Shown piece after piece: positions 1-9,814 of a stretch of 64,000 nt of DNA. The stretch is from Rhodococcus spongiicola (GTDB lineage: Bacteria; Actinomycetota; Actinomycetes; Mycobacteriales; Mycobacteriaceae), in assembly GCF_004011835.1 (NCBI RefSeq), contig NZ_RKLN01000003.1, positions 663,512 to 727,511 on the forward strand, given 5' to 3'. The notes below the pieces were generated by a model. The model searched no databases and had not been told where the DNA came from. It saw only the letters and a program-made list of their open reading frames with translations. Both the position numbers and the translations under genes were made by a program. Numbering within the stretch: the stretch's first letter is position 1; each line of letters starts with the position of its first letter.

Positions 1-956
1 ATCAGGTTGACGTGCACCAGTGGCCCGAGCGCCTTGTGCAGCTTCTTGCCGAGCATGTCGGCACGCCACGGCTGATCGTTGACGTCACGGATCAGCGCGT
101 ACTCGATCGACACGCGACGGCCCGACTTGTCGGCGTAGTAGCGCGCGGCGTCGAGGACCTCGGCCACGGGCCAACGGTTGTTGACCGGGACCAGGGTGTC
201 GCGCAGCTCATCGTCCGGGGTGTGCAGCGACACCGCCAGGCGCACCGAGAGTTCCTCGTCGGCGAGCTTGCGGATCGCCGGTGCGAGTCCGACCGTCGAG
301 ACCGTCACCGCACGCTGCGAGATACCCAGCCCGTCCGGCGTTGCAGACGTGATCCGCCGCACCGCCGCGACGACCCGCTTGTAGTTCGCGAGCGGCTCCC
401 CCATGCCCATGAAGACGATGTTCGACAGGCGTCCGGGGCCGCCCTCCACCTCGCCGTCACGCAGCGCCGCCGCTGCGGCGCGCACCTGGTCGACGATCTC
501 GGCGGTCGAGAGGTTGCGGGTGAGCCCAGCCTGGCCGGTCGCGCAGAACGGGCAGGCCATGCCGCAACCCGCCTGGCTGGAGATGCACAGGGTCGCCCGA
601 TCCGGGTAGCGCATCAGGACGCTCTCGAGCAACGTGCTGTCGTTCGCCCTCCAGAGGGTCTTGCGGGTCTGTCCGGCATCGCAGACGACATGCCTCACGA
701 CGGTAAGCAGCTGCGGGAACAGGGCAGATCCGACCTGATCGCGCATCGCGGCGGGAAGGTCGGTCATCTTCTCCGGATCGGACTCGAGCCGACCGTAGTA
801 TTGGCGGGCCAGCTGGTCGGCACGGAATCCGGGCAGACCCAACTCCTTGACCGCCTCCTTGCGCGCTTCGGCGTCGAGGTCAGCGAGGTGGCGCGGCGGC
901 ATTCCGCGGCGCGGCGCGTTGAAGACGAGGGGAAGGGAACCGGAGATCGCAGCCAT
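1..956 (-). CDS. rlmN: 23S rRNA (adenine-2503-C2)-methyltransferase RlmN, 3' end outside the window
   Basis: Radical-SAM enzyme that methylates C2 of A2503 in 23S rRNA (and A37 of some tRNAs). The minus strand reads from ATG at 956 through about 318 codons and runs off the left edge without a stop. The radical-SAM CxxxCxxC cluster motif is visible as CGMACPFC, with cysteines near residues 131, 135 and 138. Further family blocks are [25 protein letters not shown] and [18 protein letters not shown]. In Mtb the homologue (Rv2880c) also lies just downstream of cdsA and frr; here citE, the lipases and a methyltransferase come between. It is divergent from citE. The family identification is firm; only the C-terminus is unseen. 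Confidence 0.97.
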   Translation of the reverse strand, partial: MAAISGSLPLVFNAPRRGMPPRHLADLDAEARKEAVKELGLPGFRADQLARQYYGRLESDPEKMTDLPAAMRDQVGSALFPQLLTVVRHVVCDAGQTRKTLWRANDSTLLESVLMRYPDRATLCISSQAGCGMACPFCATGQAGLTRNLSTAEIVDQVRAAAAALRDGEVEGGPGRLSNIVFMGMGEPLANYKRVVAAVRRITSATPDGLGISQRAVTVSTVGLAPAIRKLADEELSVRLAVSLHTPDDELRDTLVPVNNRWPVAEVLDAARYYADKSGRRVSIEYALIRDVNDQPWRADMLGKKLHKALGPLVHVNL

Positions 957-1143
957 AGTGCCGGGATTCTCCCATTTGCCTTTTTCATCCCTCCGGTCGC
1001 ACTGGCAGCACGGACGCACCGATGCGCGCACGCTGTGCGCAAGTGCGCAACCAACCACTTGCAACGCGGGTGGCTGCGCCACGCCGGCCGGGGCAGGATG
1101 GAAGTCACGACACGCGTATGCCTTCGAGATGAGGAGCTGCCCC

Positions 1144-1986
1144 GTGACGACAAGCGCACAGCGATCAGCTGGTTCCGAGGTCCACGCGGATCTGGCCCGG
1201 TCCTGGCTCCTGATCCCGGCCACGAAACCCGACAACTTTCGACGCCCCACCGAGGTAGATGCGACGATCATCGACCTCGAGGACGGCGTCACACCTGACG
1301 ACAAACCCGGTGCGCGTCAGGCGGTGGTCGAGTGGCTGAGCGGAGAGGGCACCGCCTGGGTCCGGATCAACGACGCAACGACGCCGCACTGGACCGACGA
1401 CCTCGAGGCGATCTCCACGCTGCCGGGGCTGGCCGGGGTGATGCTTGCCAAGACCGAGAGCGGAGGCCAGATCGAGTCGACCAGCGAACGGCTCGAGGAG
1501 GGGACTCCGATCATCCCGCTGATCGAGTCGGCGATGGGACTCGAGGCGGCCCCCGAGATCGCACGGGCGGAGGGCACCTTCCGAATGGCGTTCGGCAGCG
1601 GGGACTTCCGCCGCGACACCGGCATGAGCGACGACGCCATGTCCATGGCCTACCCACGGGCTCGGCTAGTGATCACCAGCCGAGCGGCGCGACTTGCCGG
1701 CGGCCCGATAGACGGACCGACCATTTCCGCGAACGACACTATCCTGCAACGGGATTGCGAGACGACCGTCTCGCTCGGACTCACTGGCAAACTCTGCCTG
1801 CACCCCGATCAGGCAAAGACCGTCAACAAGGTACTCAGCCCGAGTACCCACGAGATCACCTGGGCTCAGGAAGTGATCGACGACCTCGGCGCCGACGGCG
1901 AACGAGTGCGCGATGGCAGTGACCTCCCCCGGCTCGCGAAGGCGAAGAAACTCACCCATCTGGCCAAGGTGTTCGGCCTGCGCTGA
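1144..1986 (+). CDS. CitE-like HpcH/HpaI aldolase family lyase
   Basis: About 280 residues of the CitE/HpcH-HpaI TIM-barrel family (citrate lyase beta-like; substrates are usually acyl-CoA thioesters, but the specific one cannot be read here). Family blocks seen: [14 protein letters not shown] near the N-terminus, the IIDLEDGV acidic metal-binding segment, [11 protein letters not shown] and GKLCLHPDQ near the C-terminus. The GTG at 1144 is preferred to the upstream ATG at 1129 because GAGGAG lies 7-8 nt before it. No citrate lyase alpha or gamma subunit is nearby, so it is a stand-alone CitE. Its last 140 or so nucleotides flank a duplication that copied a piece of this gene to 3401-3465. Confidence 0.85.
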   Translation: MTTSAQRSAGSEVHADLARSWLLIPATKPDNFRRPTEVDATIIDLEDGVTPDDKPGARQAVVEWLSGEGTAWVRINDATTPHWTDDLEAISTLPGLAGVMLAKTESGGQIESTSERLEEGTPIIPLIESAMGLEAAPEIARAEGTFRMAFGSGDFRRDTGMSDDAMSMAYPRARLVITSRAARLAGGPIDGPTISANDTILQRDCETTVSLGLTGKLCLHPDQAKTVNKVLSPSTHEITWAQEVIDDLGADGERVRDGSDLPRLAKAKKLTHLAKVFGLR

Positions 1987-1989
1987 GCG

Positions 1990-3321
1990 TCACACGTTGC
2001 AGGTCGACGGCGCCGGAACCCCTGCGAATCGATCGGTCATCCAGTTGAGCGCGTACGGCAGCACGGTGCCCGCCGGCAGCACGTGCCCGACGGCGAGTCC
2101 GGGCGCGATCGGTGGGATCTCCTGGATGCTGAACTCGACCGTCGCACCGAGTCGGCACCAGTCGTCGGCGAGCGTCCGAGCCTGCGCGTAGGGAACCAGA
2201 TCGTCATTGCGGCCCTGCGCGATCAGGACCGGACTGCGAGGCGTCAAACGCCCGATGCGCTGCTCGTCGACGACTGCACGCACGTTCGGCAGCGCGTCGA
2301 TGAGTTCGGCGATGGAGCGGCCGTCGCGCGTCCACTCCGAGGACCGGTGCAGTCCGTAGCGTGCGATCGTCTCGGTGACGCACTGGGTCGCGATGTCGTC
2401 GAGTACCTCACGCCCGTAAGGGCTCGTTACGCCGTCGATCTCGCCGCGGGTTTCCGGGTAACCGGCGTAGATGGCGTTGACCGCATATCCGAGAAAACCT
2501 GTGCCCAGCCCACCGTCCAGAGTTACCGCCTCGGCCCGCAGGTCTGCGGGCACACCGCCCGCGTACGTGCCGCGGATGTTCAGCTCGGGTGCGTACGAAT
2601 CCTGCAACTCGGCCGCGGAGGCCGCCGCTCCCCCGCCCTGCGAGTACCCCCACAGTCCGATCGGGCTGTCGCCGCCGATCCGGCTACCGGGCAACCTGGT
2701 CACCGCCCGCGCCGCATCGAGTACGGCGTATCCCTCCGCGCGCCGGTCGCCGTACGAGTGCACCCCGGGCGTGCCGAGCCCCTCGTAGTCGGTGACGACG
2801 ACGTCCATACCGCGAGAGAGCAGCGCATACGCCTGAATGGTCTCGTACTCCACCGAAAAATCGAGCGGCGGGGTGTAATGGACGACCTCGGCGAACAACT
2901 TCGACGGTGCACACTGGTCGCCCTGGCCCTGCGTCCCGGGCGCGAGGACCACCAGCGGCCGGGGACCGCCGCCGCTCCACGGCACACTCGCATCGAAGTA
3001 GGTTCCGGTCACCGCGACGGCCTGCCCGTAGGCGTCCGTGCTGCGGTACATGATTCGCTGTGCACCCGACGGCCACGGGCCGACCTGGTCGGGCACGGCC
3101 AGCGCGGGCGGATACGACTCGGACTTCAGTACGTCACCCGGCGCGCCCGCAGGAAGAGGCGTCGGCACGGCATAGAAGTCGGTCGGTGTGGAATTGGCCG
3201 GCGCGGCCGGTGCGGACTCAGCCGACGCGGCCGGCGCGGTGCCGACGGTCACGACCGCAAGGCAGACGCCCAAAACTAGAGCGGCTCCCTGACCCCATCG
3301 CGGAATAGCCATGTGGCTCAC
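1990..3321 (-). CDS. Secreted lipase, LIP family (copy A)
   Basis: A 443-residue exported serine hydrolase of the secretory-lipase (LIP, PF03583-type) family, expected to cleave acylglycerols or other esters outside the cytoplasm. The N-terminus is a signal peptide: basic start, hydrophobic ALVLGVCLAVVTVG, then an Ala-rich cleavage region near residue 34. The nucleophile elbow GYSQGG places Ser near residue 227. GRNDDLVPY probably carries the Asp and GHVLPAGTVLPYALNW the His. Four cysteines could form disulfides. It overlaps no neighbour and converges on citE. It is the 5'-distal member of a tandem pair with the gene ending at 3469. The differences cluster between the catalytic Ser and Asp. 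Confidence 0.9.
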   Translation of the reverse strand: MSHMAIPRWGQGAALVLGVCLAVVTVGTAPAASAESAPAAPANSTPTDFYAVPTPLPAGAPGDVLKSESYPPALAVPDQVGPWPSGAQRIMYRSTDAYGQAVAVTGTYFDASVPWSGGGPRPLVVLAPGTQGQGDQCAPSKLFAEVVHYTPPLDFSVEYETIQAYALLSRGMDVVVTDYEGLGTPGVHSYGDRRAEGYAVLDAARAVTRLPGSRIGGDSPIGLWGYSQGGGAAASAAELQDSYAPELNIRGTYAGGVPADLRAEAVTLDGGLGTGFLGYAVNAIYAGYPETRGEIDGVTSPYGREVLDDIATQCVTETIARYGLHRSSEWTRDGRSIAELIDALPNVRAVVDEQRIGRLTPRSPVLIAQGRNDDLVPYAQARTLADDWCRLGATVEFSIQEIPPIAPGLAVGHVLPAGTVLPYALNWMTDRFAGVPAPSTCNV

Positions 3322-3400
3322 ATCACATGACGGGGAGACCTGTTGTCAATACCGCGGGTATCACGAACCCGCCAAGGGATGTGTCCGGTGGGCACGGGCG

Positions 3401-3465
3401 CACTGGCAAACTCTGCCTGCACCCCGATCAGGCGAAGACCGTTGACAAAGTTCGGCCTGCACTGA
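3401..3465 (+). pseudogene. Duplicated 3' remnant of citE with internal deletion
   Basis: This 65-bp stretch matches the citE region around 1782-1830 and then jumps to the last codons (1971-1986), including a TGA. It has no start and cannot make a CitE protein. It is the left breakpoint scar of the tandem lipase duplication. Confidence 0.85.
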
Positions 3466-3468
3466 GCG

Positions 3469-4791
3469 TCACACGTTGCAGGTCGACGGCGCCGGAACCC
3501 CTGCGAATCGATCGGTCATCCAGTTGAGCGCGTACGGCAGCACGGTGCCCGCTGGCAGCACGTGCCCGATGACGAATCCGGGCGCGATCGGTGGGATCTC
3601 CTGGATGCTGAACTCGACCGTCGCACCGAGTCGGCACCAGTCGTCGGCGAGCGTCCGAGCCTGCGCGTAGGGAACCAGATCGTCATTGCGGCCCTGCGCG
3701 ATCAGGACCGGACTGCGAGGCGTCAAACGCCCGATGCGCTGCTCGTCGACGACAGCCCCCACGTTCGGCAACGTGTCGATGAGTTCGGCGAAGCTGCGAC
3801 CGTCGCGCGTCCACTCCGAGGTCCGGTGCAGTCCGTAGCGTGCGATCGTCTCGGAGGTGCACTGGGTCGCGATGTCATCGAGTACCTCACGCCCGTACGG
3901 GCTGAGGATTTCGTCGATTTCGGCGCGAGTTTGCGGGTAACCGGCGTAGATGGAGTTGACCGAATATCCGAGAAATCCTGTGCCCAGCGAGCCGTCTATT
4001 GTCTGCGCCACGGCGCGCAGGTCTGCGGGCGGACCGCCCGCGTATGTGCCGAGGATGTTCAGCTCGGGTGCGTACGAATCCTGCAACTCGGCCGCGGAGG
4101 CGGCCGCTCCCCCGCCCTGCGAGTACCCCCACAGTCCGATCGGGTTGTCGCCGCCGATCCGGCTACCGGGCAACCTGGTCACCGCCCGCGCCGCATCGAG
4201 TACGGCGTATCCCTCCGCGCGCCGGTCGATGTACGAGTGCACCCCGGGGGTGCCGAGCCCCTCGTAGTCGGTGACGACGACGTCCATACCGCGAGAGAGC
4301 AGCGCATACGCCTGAATGGTCTCGTACTCCACCGAAAAATCGAGCGGCGGGGTGTAATGGACGACCTCGGCGAACAACTTCGACGGTGCACACTGGTCGC
4401 CCTGGCCCTGCGTCCCGGGCGCGAGGACCACCAGCGGCCGGGGACCGCCGCCGCTCCACGGCACACTCGCATCGAAGTAGGTTCCGGTCACCGCGACGGC
4501 CTGCCCGTGGGCATTCGTGCTGCGGTACATGATTCGCTGTGCACCCGACGGCCACGGGCCGACCTGGTCGGGCACGGCCAGCGCGGGCGGATACGACTCG
4601 GACTTCAGTACGTCACCCGGCGCGCCCGCAGGAAGGGGGGTCGGCACGGCGTAGAAGTCGGCCGGTGTGGAATTGGCCGGCGCGGCCGGCGCGGACTCAG
4701 CCGACGCGGTGCCGGCGGTCACGACCGCAAGGCAGACGCCCAAAACTAGAGCGGCTCCCTGACCCCATCGCGGAATAGCCATGTGACACAC
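3469..4791 (-). CDS. Secreted lipase, LIP family (copy B)
   Basis: A 440-residue paralogue of the lipase at 1990-3321, nearly identical in the signal peptide, N-terminal half, GYSQGG nucleophile elbow and C-terminal catalytic Asp/His region. It lacks a few residues just after the signal peptide. Most substitutions fall in one block (about 3900-4060), for example GYSVNSIYAGYPQTRAEI where copy A has GYAVNAIYAGYPETRGEI. That block lies between the catalytic Ser and Asp, where lid or cap segments sit in this fold. The upstream region is also duplicated, so both genes probably share promoter elements. Confidence 0.9.
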   Translation of the reverse strand: MCHMAIPRWGQGAALVLGVCLAVVTAGTASAESAPAAPANSTPADFYAVPTPLPAGAPGDVLKSESYPPALAVPDQVGPWPSGAQRIMYRSTNAHGQAVAVTGTYFDASVPWSGGGPRPLVVLAPGTQGQGDQCAPSKLFAEVVHYTPPLDFSVEYETIQAYALLSRGMDVVVTDYEGLGTPGVHSYIDRRAEGYAVLDAARAVTRLPGSRIGGDNPIGLWGYSQGGGAAASAAELQDSYAPELNILGTYAGGPPADLRAVAQTIDGSLGTGFLGYSVNSIYAGYPQTRAEIDEILSPYGREVLDDIATQCTSETIARYGLHRTSEWTRDGRSFAELIDTLPNVGAVVDEQRIGRLTPRSPVLIAQGRNDDLVPYAQARTLADDWCRLGATVEFSIQEIPPIAPGFVIGHVLPAGTVLPYALNWMTDRFAGVPAPSTCNV

Positions 4792-4841
4792 ATCACACGA
4801 CGGGCACGGCTGTTGTCAATACCGCGGGTATCACGAACCCG

Positions 4842-5570
4842 TCAAAGGATGAGCCCGTTGGGCGCCGATCTGGTGTGGATGCGATATCCGACCTCCAGAC
4901 CGAGCCCTGTGACCTCTGTGAACGCCCGAGTTGCCGTTCGCGCCGAGAACTCGATCCCGAGCACCGATCGCAGCGCCTCGCGGTCCTCGAACTCCCAGCG
5001 GGTCCGAGCTCGCTGCATCGCAAAACCCTGAGCAGCGAAGAACGACTCGACAGCGACGGGATCGTAGTGCGGTAGGTCGGCCCGCATCCACGTCCCGTAC
5101 GGTGCGACGGTGGCATCGAGGTCGACGATCGCGAGCACCCCGCCGGGCCTCAGCACTCTCATCGCCTCGCGAATGCCGGGTCCACAGCCCGGACCGAAGA
5201 AGTACGCGGTACGCGCATGAACCACGTCGATGCTGCCATCAGGTAGCGGAACTGCCTCGGCCGAGCCGGGCAGGACGCTGACAGAGGCCCAGCCTTCCAC
5301 CCGTTCGCGAGCGGCAGCGACGAGCGGAAGATGCGGTTCGACCCCGACGACCGATCGCGCCGCCTCAGCGAACCGGGGAAGGTGGAACCCCGCACCGCAC
5401 CCGACGTCGAGCACGTCCCGTCCGCGCCAGTCCACCAATTCAGCGAGGGTGTCGAAGACGACGCCGTCGACGTCCTGCGCCCGGTTCTCGATCTCGTACA
5501 GGTGGGGCCAGTACCAGATGTTCGGGCTCGGGATCGGTCCGGCGAGCCCGTCTCGCTTCGTCGACCTCAC
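4842..5570 (-). CDS. Class I SAM-dependent methyltransferase
   Basis: A 242-residue Rossmann-fold methyltransferase. Motif I is DVLDVGCGAGFHLPRF (residues about 53-68). The acidic motif II residue follows in VVGVEPHLP, and a later block is VLRPGGVLAIVDLD. The substrate is unknown; the family covers small molecules and lipids. The GTG start at 5570 directly abuts the cdsA stop codon, so it probably ends the frr-cdsA operon. The last 20 or so bases of this gene were copied into the lipase duplication (near 3371-3393). Confidence 0.85.
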   Translation of the reverse strand: MRSTKRDGLAGPIPSPNIWYWPHLYEIENRAQDVDGVVFDTLAELVDWRGRDVLDVGCGAGFHLPRFAEAARSVVGVEPHLPLVAAARERVEGWASVSVLPGSAEAVPLPDGSIDVVHARTAYFFGPGCGPGIREAMRVLRPGGVLAIVDLDATVAPYGTWMRADLPHYDPVAVESFFAAQGFAMQRARTRWEFEDREALRSVLGIEFSARTATRAFTEVTGLGLEVGYRIHTRSAPNGLIL

Positions 5571-6431
5571 TCAGGCCAGGACGGTCAGGACGAGCCAGGT
5601 GACGAAGGCCGACGGCAGCAGCGAATCGAGCCGGTCCATGATGCCGCCGTGACCGGGCAACAGGGTTCCCATGTCCTTGATCCCCAGTTCACGCTTGACC
5701 TGGGACTCGATCAGATCGCCCAGGGTGGCGGTGAGCACCAACACGACACCTAGCAGTACGCCGACGAGCGGGTTCGCACCCACGATGAACGTGACGGACA
5801 GAACACCACCGATCACGCAGAACAGCAGTGAGCCGGTGAAGCCCTCCCAGGTCTTTTTGGGGCTGATCGCCGGCACCATCGGGTGCTTGCCGAAGAACAC
5901 CCCGGCGGCATAACCACCGACGTCCGAACACACCACGACGATCAAGAAGCTGAGCACCCGGCCCGCCCCGCCGTCCTGCAGGACCATCAACGTAGCGAAT
6001 GACGCGAGCAGCGGGATCCAGGCCGCCACGAACACCGCGATCGCGGTGTCGCGCAGGAAGTTGCGCGGGGTGGCCTTGAGCCCGTGTTCGAACAGACGCC
6101 ATACCATCGTCACCAGGGCAGTGCCCGCGAATGCGGCAAGCACGCCCTGTGGACCGTACGGCCAGCTGAGCCAGATGATGGCCTGTCCGCCCAGCAGAAG
6201 CGGAATCAGCGGGATGCTGATATCGGCCTCGCGTAGACGCTTGGTGACCTCCCAGGTCGCGATCGCCATCGCGGCCGCGACGACCCCGATCCAGACCAGC
6301 GGCACATAGACCAGTATCAGAACCAGCGCCGCGCCGAGACCACCACCGACGGCGATCGCTGCAGGAAGGTTGCGGCCCGCTTTGGGGGCCGGAGTGGCGG
6401 TCGCCGCAGAAGCGCCGTCAGCTTTCCCCAC
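5571..6431 (-). CDS. cdsA: Phosphatidate cytidylyltransferase (CDP-diglyceride synthase)
   Basis: A 286-residue integral membrane enzyme that makes CDP-diacylglycerol from phosphatidic acid and CTP, the branch point for phosphatidylinositol, phosphatidylglycerol and cardiolipin. It has an N-terminal Ala-rich cytoplasmic tail, then about seven to eight hydrophobic segments. The C-terminal signature is clear: SPKKTWEGFTGS, then DLIESQVKRELGIKDMG and HGGIMDRLDS with the conserved acidic residues. The GTG start lies 2 nt after the frr stop, so the two are translationally coupled. Same order as Mtb Rv2882c-Rv2881c. Confidence 0.97.
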   Translation of the reverse strand: MGKADGASAATATPAPKAGRNLPAAIAVGGGLGAALVLILVYVPLVWIGVVAAAMAIATWEVTKRLREADISIPLIPLLLGGQAIIWLSWPYGPQGVLAAFAGTALVTMVWRLFEHGLKATPRNFLRDTAIAVFVAAWIPLLASFATLMVLQDGGAGRVLSFLIVVVCSDVGGYAAGVFFGKHPMVPAISPKKTWEGFTGSLLFCVIGGVLSVTFIVGANPLVGVLLGVVLVLTATLGDLIESQVKRELGIKDMGTLLPGHGGIMDRLDSLLPSAFVTWLVLTVLA

Positions 6432-6433
6432 CG

Positions 6434-6991
6434 CTAAACCTCCATCAATTCTGCTTCCTTGTGCTTGACCAACTCGTCGACCTGGCCGACATACCGCGAG
6501 GTGGTCTTGTCGAGCTCTTTCTCCGCCCGCACGACCTCGTCCTCCCCGGCCTCGCCCTCCTTCTGGATCCGCGAGAGCTCGTCCATCGTCTTGCGGCGCA
6601 CGTTGCGGATGGAGACCTTGGCGTCCTCGCCCTTGCCCTTGGCTTGCTTGACGAACTCGCGGCGGCGCTCCTCGGTCAGCTGCGGAACCGAGATGCGGAT
6701 GAGCGAGCCGTCGTTGGTCGGGTTGACGCCCAGATCGGAGTTGCGGATCGCGTTCTCGATCGGACCGAGCTGCGATGCCTCGTACGGCTTGACCACGACA
6801 AGCCGCGCCTCGGGCACGTTGATGCTCGCGAGCTGTGTGATCGGAGTCGGCGCACCGTAGTACTCGACGACGATCCGGTTGAACATGGCCGGGTTCGCAC
6901 GGCCGGTCCGGATCGTGCTGAGGTCGTCCTTCGCAACCGTGATGGCCTTCTCCATCTTCTCCTCGGCCTCGAAGAGAGCTTCATCAATCAC
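6434..6991 (-). CDS. frr: Ribosome recycling factor
   Basis: A 185-residue RRF, which with EF-G splits post-termination ribosomes. Length and sequence are standard: [22 protein letters not shown] at the N-terminus and the family block [28 protein letters not shown] charged helical C-terminus ends at KEAELMEV. It starts with GTG at 6991 and lies about 70 nt downstream of pyrH in the pyrH-frr-cdsA order usual in actinobacteria. Confidence 0.98.
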   Translation of the reverse strand: MIDEALFEAEEKMEKAITVAKDDLSTIRTGRANPAMFNRIVVEYYGAPTPITQLASINVPEARLVVVKPYEASQLGPIENAIRNSDLGVNPTNDGSLIRISVPQLTEERRREFVKQAKGKGEDAKVSIRNVRRKTMDELSRIQKEGEAGEDEVVRAEKELDKTTSRYVGQVDELVKHKEAELMEV

Positions 6992-7058
6992 GGCTGTTCC
7001 TCCGTCTCATTCCAGTCAAGCTCGAATACGTCCCACATAATGATCGTCCTGCACGACA

Positions 7059-7787
7059 TCATGATTTGACCAATGTCCCGATCTTCTCACCGGAGACTGC
7101 CCTCGCGATGTTGCCCTCGGACAGGAGGTTGAAGACCATGATCGGCATCTGGTTGTCCATGCAGAGGCTGAACGCCGTGGCATCGGCAACCTTGAGCCCC
7201 TTCTCGATGACCTCGCGGTGGGTGATCTCGGTGAACAACGTGGCATCTGGATTGACGCGCGGATCCGCGGAGTAGACACCGTCGACGGCCTTCGCCATGA
7301 GGACCACTTCGGCGCCGATCTCGAGGGCGCGCTGTGCGGCGGTGGTGTCGGTGGAGAAGTAGGGCATTCCCATGCCCGCACCGAAGATGACGACCCGGCC
7401 CTTCTCGAGGTGCCGACGGGCCCGCAACGGAATGTACGGCTCGGCGACCTGTCCCATGGTGATGGCGGTCTGCACCCGGGTGTCGACACCCTGCTTCTCC
7501 AGGAAGTCCTGCAGTGCAAGGGAGTTCATAACCGTTCCGAGCATGCCCATGTAGTCGGAGCGCGCACGCTCGAGACCTCGCTGCTGCAGTTCGGCTCCAC
7601 GGAAGAAGTTGCCGCCACCGATCACGACGGCGACCTGCACCCCTGAGCGGACCACCTCGGCGATCTGCTCCGCAACCGTCGTCACGACGTCCGGATCGAG
7701 ACCGACCTTGCCGCCGCCGAACATTTCACCGCCGAGCTTGAGGAGCACGCGTCGGAATCCTGGGCGTTCGTCGGCCGCTGCGGTCAT
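7059..7787 (-). CDS. pyrH: UMP kinase (uridylate kinase)
   Basis: A 242-residue amino-acid-kinase-fold enzyme that phosphorylates UMP to UDP. It has [17 protein letters not shown] at the N-terminus, [11 protein letters not shown] for phosphate binding, and [15 protein letters not shown] and [17 protein letters not shown] near the end. ATG 7787 is chosen over an in-frame extension to 7895 because GAGGGAGA lies just upstream and the family starts here. About 265 bp with no other gene separate it from tsf. Confidence 0.97.
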   Translation of the reverse strand: MTAAADERPGFRRVLLKLGGEMFGGGKVGLDPDVVTTVAEQIAEVVRSGVQVAVVIGGGNFFRGAELQQRGLERARSDYMGMLGTVMNSLALQDFLEKQGVDTRVQTAITMGQVAEPYIPLRARRHLEKGRVVIFGAGMGMPYFSTDTTAAQRALEIGAEVVLMAKAVDGVYSADPRVNPDATLFTEITHREVIEKGLKVADATAFSLCMDNQMPIMVFNLLSEGNIARAVSGEKIGTLVKS

Positions 7788-8053
7788 GGCTCTCCCTCGG
7801 TTCTGCGATCGTTCGGTTCTAGAAGTACTACAGCTCGGCGAGCGAGTCCCCGGGTCCGCGGCCGCTTCAGCAGGACGGCGAGGCGCCCGGAGCACGCACT
7901 GTCATCCTGCCTCATCCGACGGTGGTCGACCCACGTGCCCCACCCGCCGCAGAGGTCGGCCCCGCACGGAACGGAACGGGCGGACTGCCGGTTCGGGAGA
8001 CCCGGAATCGACTGCACCCATCCGGCCGGCGGGGCCGATGTGTCAGACCGTGA

Positions 8054-8878
8054 CTAGCTGGCGCCGACCTCGAACCGCACGAAGCGGGTGATCGTGGCAC
8101 CGGCGTCGCTCAGGAGTGCCTTGACGGTCTTCTTGGAGTCGGTGACCGAGGACTGCTCGACCAGGACGACATCCTTGTAGAAGCCGTTGACGCGACCCTC
8201 GACGATCTTCGGAAGCGCAGCCTCGGGCTTGCCCTCCTCCTTGGCCGTCTGCTCGGCGATACGACGCTCGTTCTCCACGATGTCCGCGGGGACGTCGTCG
8301 CGGGTCAGGTACTTGGCCTTCAGAGCCGCGACCTGCATGGCAGCGCCACGGGCAGCCTCGGCAGCGGCCTCGCCCTCGCCCGAGTATTCGACGAGCACGC
8401 CGACGCCCGGCGGCAGGTCGGAAGCACGCTTGTGCAGGTAGGTCGCGACAGCACCATCGAACGAGACGACGCGACGCAACTCGAGCTTCTCACCGATCTT
8501 GGCGGAAAGCTCCTGGACCAGGGTGTCGACGGTCTTGCCGTCGACCTCGAGAGCCTTGAGCGCCTCGAGGTCGCCGGGCTTGGCGGCAGCAGCCGCGGTG
8601 ACGATCTTGTCGGCCAGCTCCTGGAACTCCGCGTTCTTGGCGACGAAGTCGGTCTCGGCGTTGATCTCGATCATGACGCCGTCCTTGGCGGCGACAAGGC
8701 CCTCGGCCGTGGTGCGCTCGGCGCGCTTACCCACGTCCTTGGCGCCCTTGATGCGCAGGAGCTCGACGGCCTTGTCGAAATCGCCCTCGGTCTCGGTGAG
8801 CGCGTTCTTGCAGTCCATCATTCCGGAGCCGGTGAGCTCGCGGAGCCGCTTGACATCAGCGGCGGTGTAGTTCGCCAT
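8054..8878 (-). CDS. tsf: Translation elongation factor Ts
   Basis: A 274-residue nucleotide exchange factor for EF-Tu. The N-terminal UBA-like domain [19 protein letters not shown] with MDCKNALTE is complete, followed by the EF-Tu-contacting block [11 protein letters not shown] and the dimerisation domains. The start at 8878 fits the family exactly; the longer reading frame to 8989 is non-coding leader. It follows rpsB after about 114 nt that contain a strong hairpin (8960-8986). Confidence 0.98.
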   Translation of the reverse strand: MANYTAADVKRLRELTGSGMMDCKNALTETEGDFDKAVELLRIKGAKDVGKRAERTTAEGLVAAKDGVMIEINAETDFVAKNAEFQELADKIVTAAAAAKPGDLEALKALEVDGKTVDTLVQELSAKIGEKLELRRVVSFDGAVATYLHKRASDLPPGVGVLVEYSGEGEAAAEAARGAAMQVAALKAKYLTRDDVPADIVENERRIAEQTAKEEGKPEAALPKIVEGRVNGFYKDVVLVEQSSVTDSKKTVKALLSDAGATITRFVRFEVGAS

Positions 8879-8959
8879 TGGGGGCGATCCTCCTCGGATG
8901 AGTTTCGATGCCAGCCTCGAGCGGATCCCGTCGGAGCCTGGCGAAACAGGTGAGTGAAA

Positions 8960-8986
8960 CGGCCCCGATCGAGATGGTCGGGGCCG
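8960..8986 (-). terminator. Intercistronic hairpin between rpsB and tsf
   Basis: An 11-bp GC-rich stem with one G-T pair and a 5-nt loop lies just after the rpsB stop codon and is followed on the minus strand by TTT. Its position suggests partial termination or attenuation that sets the rpsB to tsf ratio; full termination is less likely if tsf lacks its own promoter. Confidence 0.6.
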
Positions 8987-8992
8987 CATCGA

Positions 8993-9814
8993 CTAGGACT
9001 GCTGAGCGTCCGCGGCAGTCTCGGCCTCGGCGGCCGGTGCGGCCTGAGCGAGGAGCTCCTGCTCCCACTCCGCGAGCGGCTCACCCGTGCCGGCTTCCGG
9101 CTTGGCGTCCTTGTCGGCGCTCACACCGGCACGGGCCTGCAGGCCCTCGGCGACGGCGGAGGCGACGACCTTGGTCAGCAGCGCGGCGCTGCGGATCGCG
9201 TCGTCGTTGCCCGGGATCGGGTAGTTGACGACGTCGGGGTCGCAGTTGGTGTCCAGGATCGCGATGACCGGGATGTTCAGCTTGCGCGCCTCGCCGACGG
9301 CGATGTGCTCCTTGTTGGTGTCGACCACCCAGATGGCCGACGGAACCTTGGCCATGTCGCGGATGCCGCCGAGGGTGCGCTCGAGCTTGGTCCTCTCACG
9401 CGTGAGCATGAGGATTTCCTTCTTGGTACGACCCTCGAAGCCACCGGTCTGCTCCATCGACTCGAGTTCCTTCAAGCGCTGCAGGCGCTTGTGGACGGTC
9501 GAGAAGTTGGTGAGCATGCCGCCGAGCCAACGCTGATTGACGTAGGGCATCCCGACGCGGGTGGCCTCGGCCGCAATGGACTCCTGGGCCTGCTTCTTGG
9601 TGCCGACGAACAGAACGGTGCCGCCGTGCGCGACCGTCTCCTTGACGAACTCGTACGCCTTGTCGATGTAGGTCAGCGTCTGCTGCAGGTCGATGATGTA
9701 GATACCGTTGCGGTCGGCGAAGATGAACCGCTTCATCTTCGGGTTCCAACGGCGGGTCTGATGCCCGAAGTGTGCGCCGCTGTCGAGCAGCTGCCGCATG
9801 GTCACAACAGCCAT
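8993..9814 (-). CDS. rpsB: 30S ribosomal protein S2
   Basis: A 273-residue S2 protein. It starts at ATG 9814 with [20 protein letters not shown] and carries [23 protein letters not shown] and [17 protein letters not shown]. An acidic, Ala-rich C-terminal tail is typical of actinobacterial S2. The preceding reading frame to 10123 is intergenic. It is divergent from the M23 peptidase gene, as in related genomes. Confidence 0.98.
   Translation of the reverse strand: MAVVTMRQLLDSGAHFGHQTRRWNPKMKRFIFADRNGIYIIDLQQTLTYIDKAYEFVKETVAHGGTVLFVGTKKQAQESIAAEATRVGMPYVNQRWLGGMLTNFSTVHKRLQRLKELESMEQTGGFEGRTKKEILMLTRERTKLERTLGGIRDMAKVPSAIWVVDTNKEHIAVGEARKLNIPVIAILDTNCDPDVVNYPIPGNDDAIRSAALLTKVVASAVAEGLQARAGVSADKDAKPEAGTGEPLAEWEQELLAQAAPAAEAETAADAQQS

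Larger units (their letters stand above)
1782..4863. repeat. Tandem duplication: citE 3' end, lipase and methyltransferase 3' end
   Basis: Copy A (about 1782-3393) and copy B (about 3401-4863) are direct repeats. Each has the end of citE, a whole lipase gene on the minus strand, the lipase upstream region and about 20 bp of the 3' end of the methyltransferase gene. The join lies at about 3394-3401, where a methyltransferase-tail-like sequence meets a citE-tail sequence. Copy B has lost about 140 bp of citE between short CAAG microhomologies (near 1826 and 1966 of copy A). The ancestral order was therefore citE, one lipase, methyltransferase. Confidence 0.9.

Noticed and set aside
2083..3279. 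398-codon plus-strand ORF opposite the lipase (and its copy at 3562-4749)
   Set aside because: It is a shadow of the minus-strand lipase: Arg-rich, no domain, and the true strand has a signal peptide and catalytic motifs.
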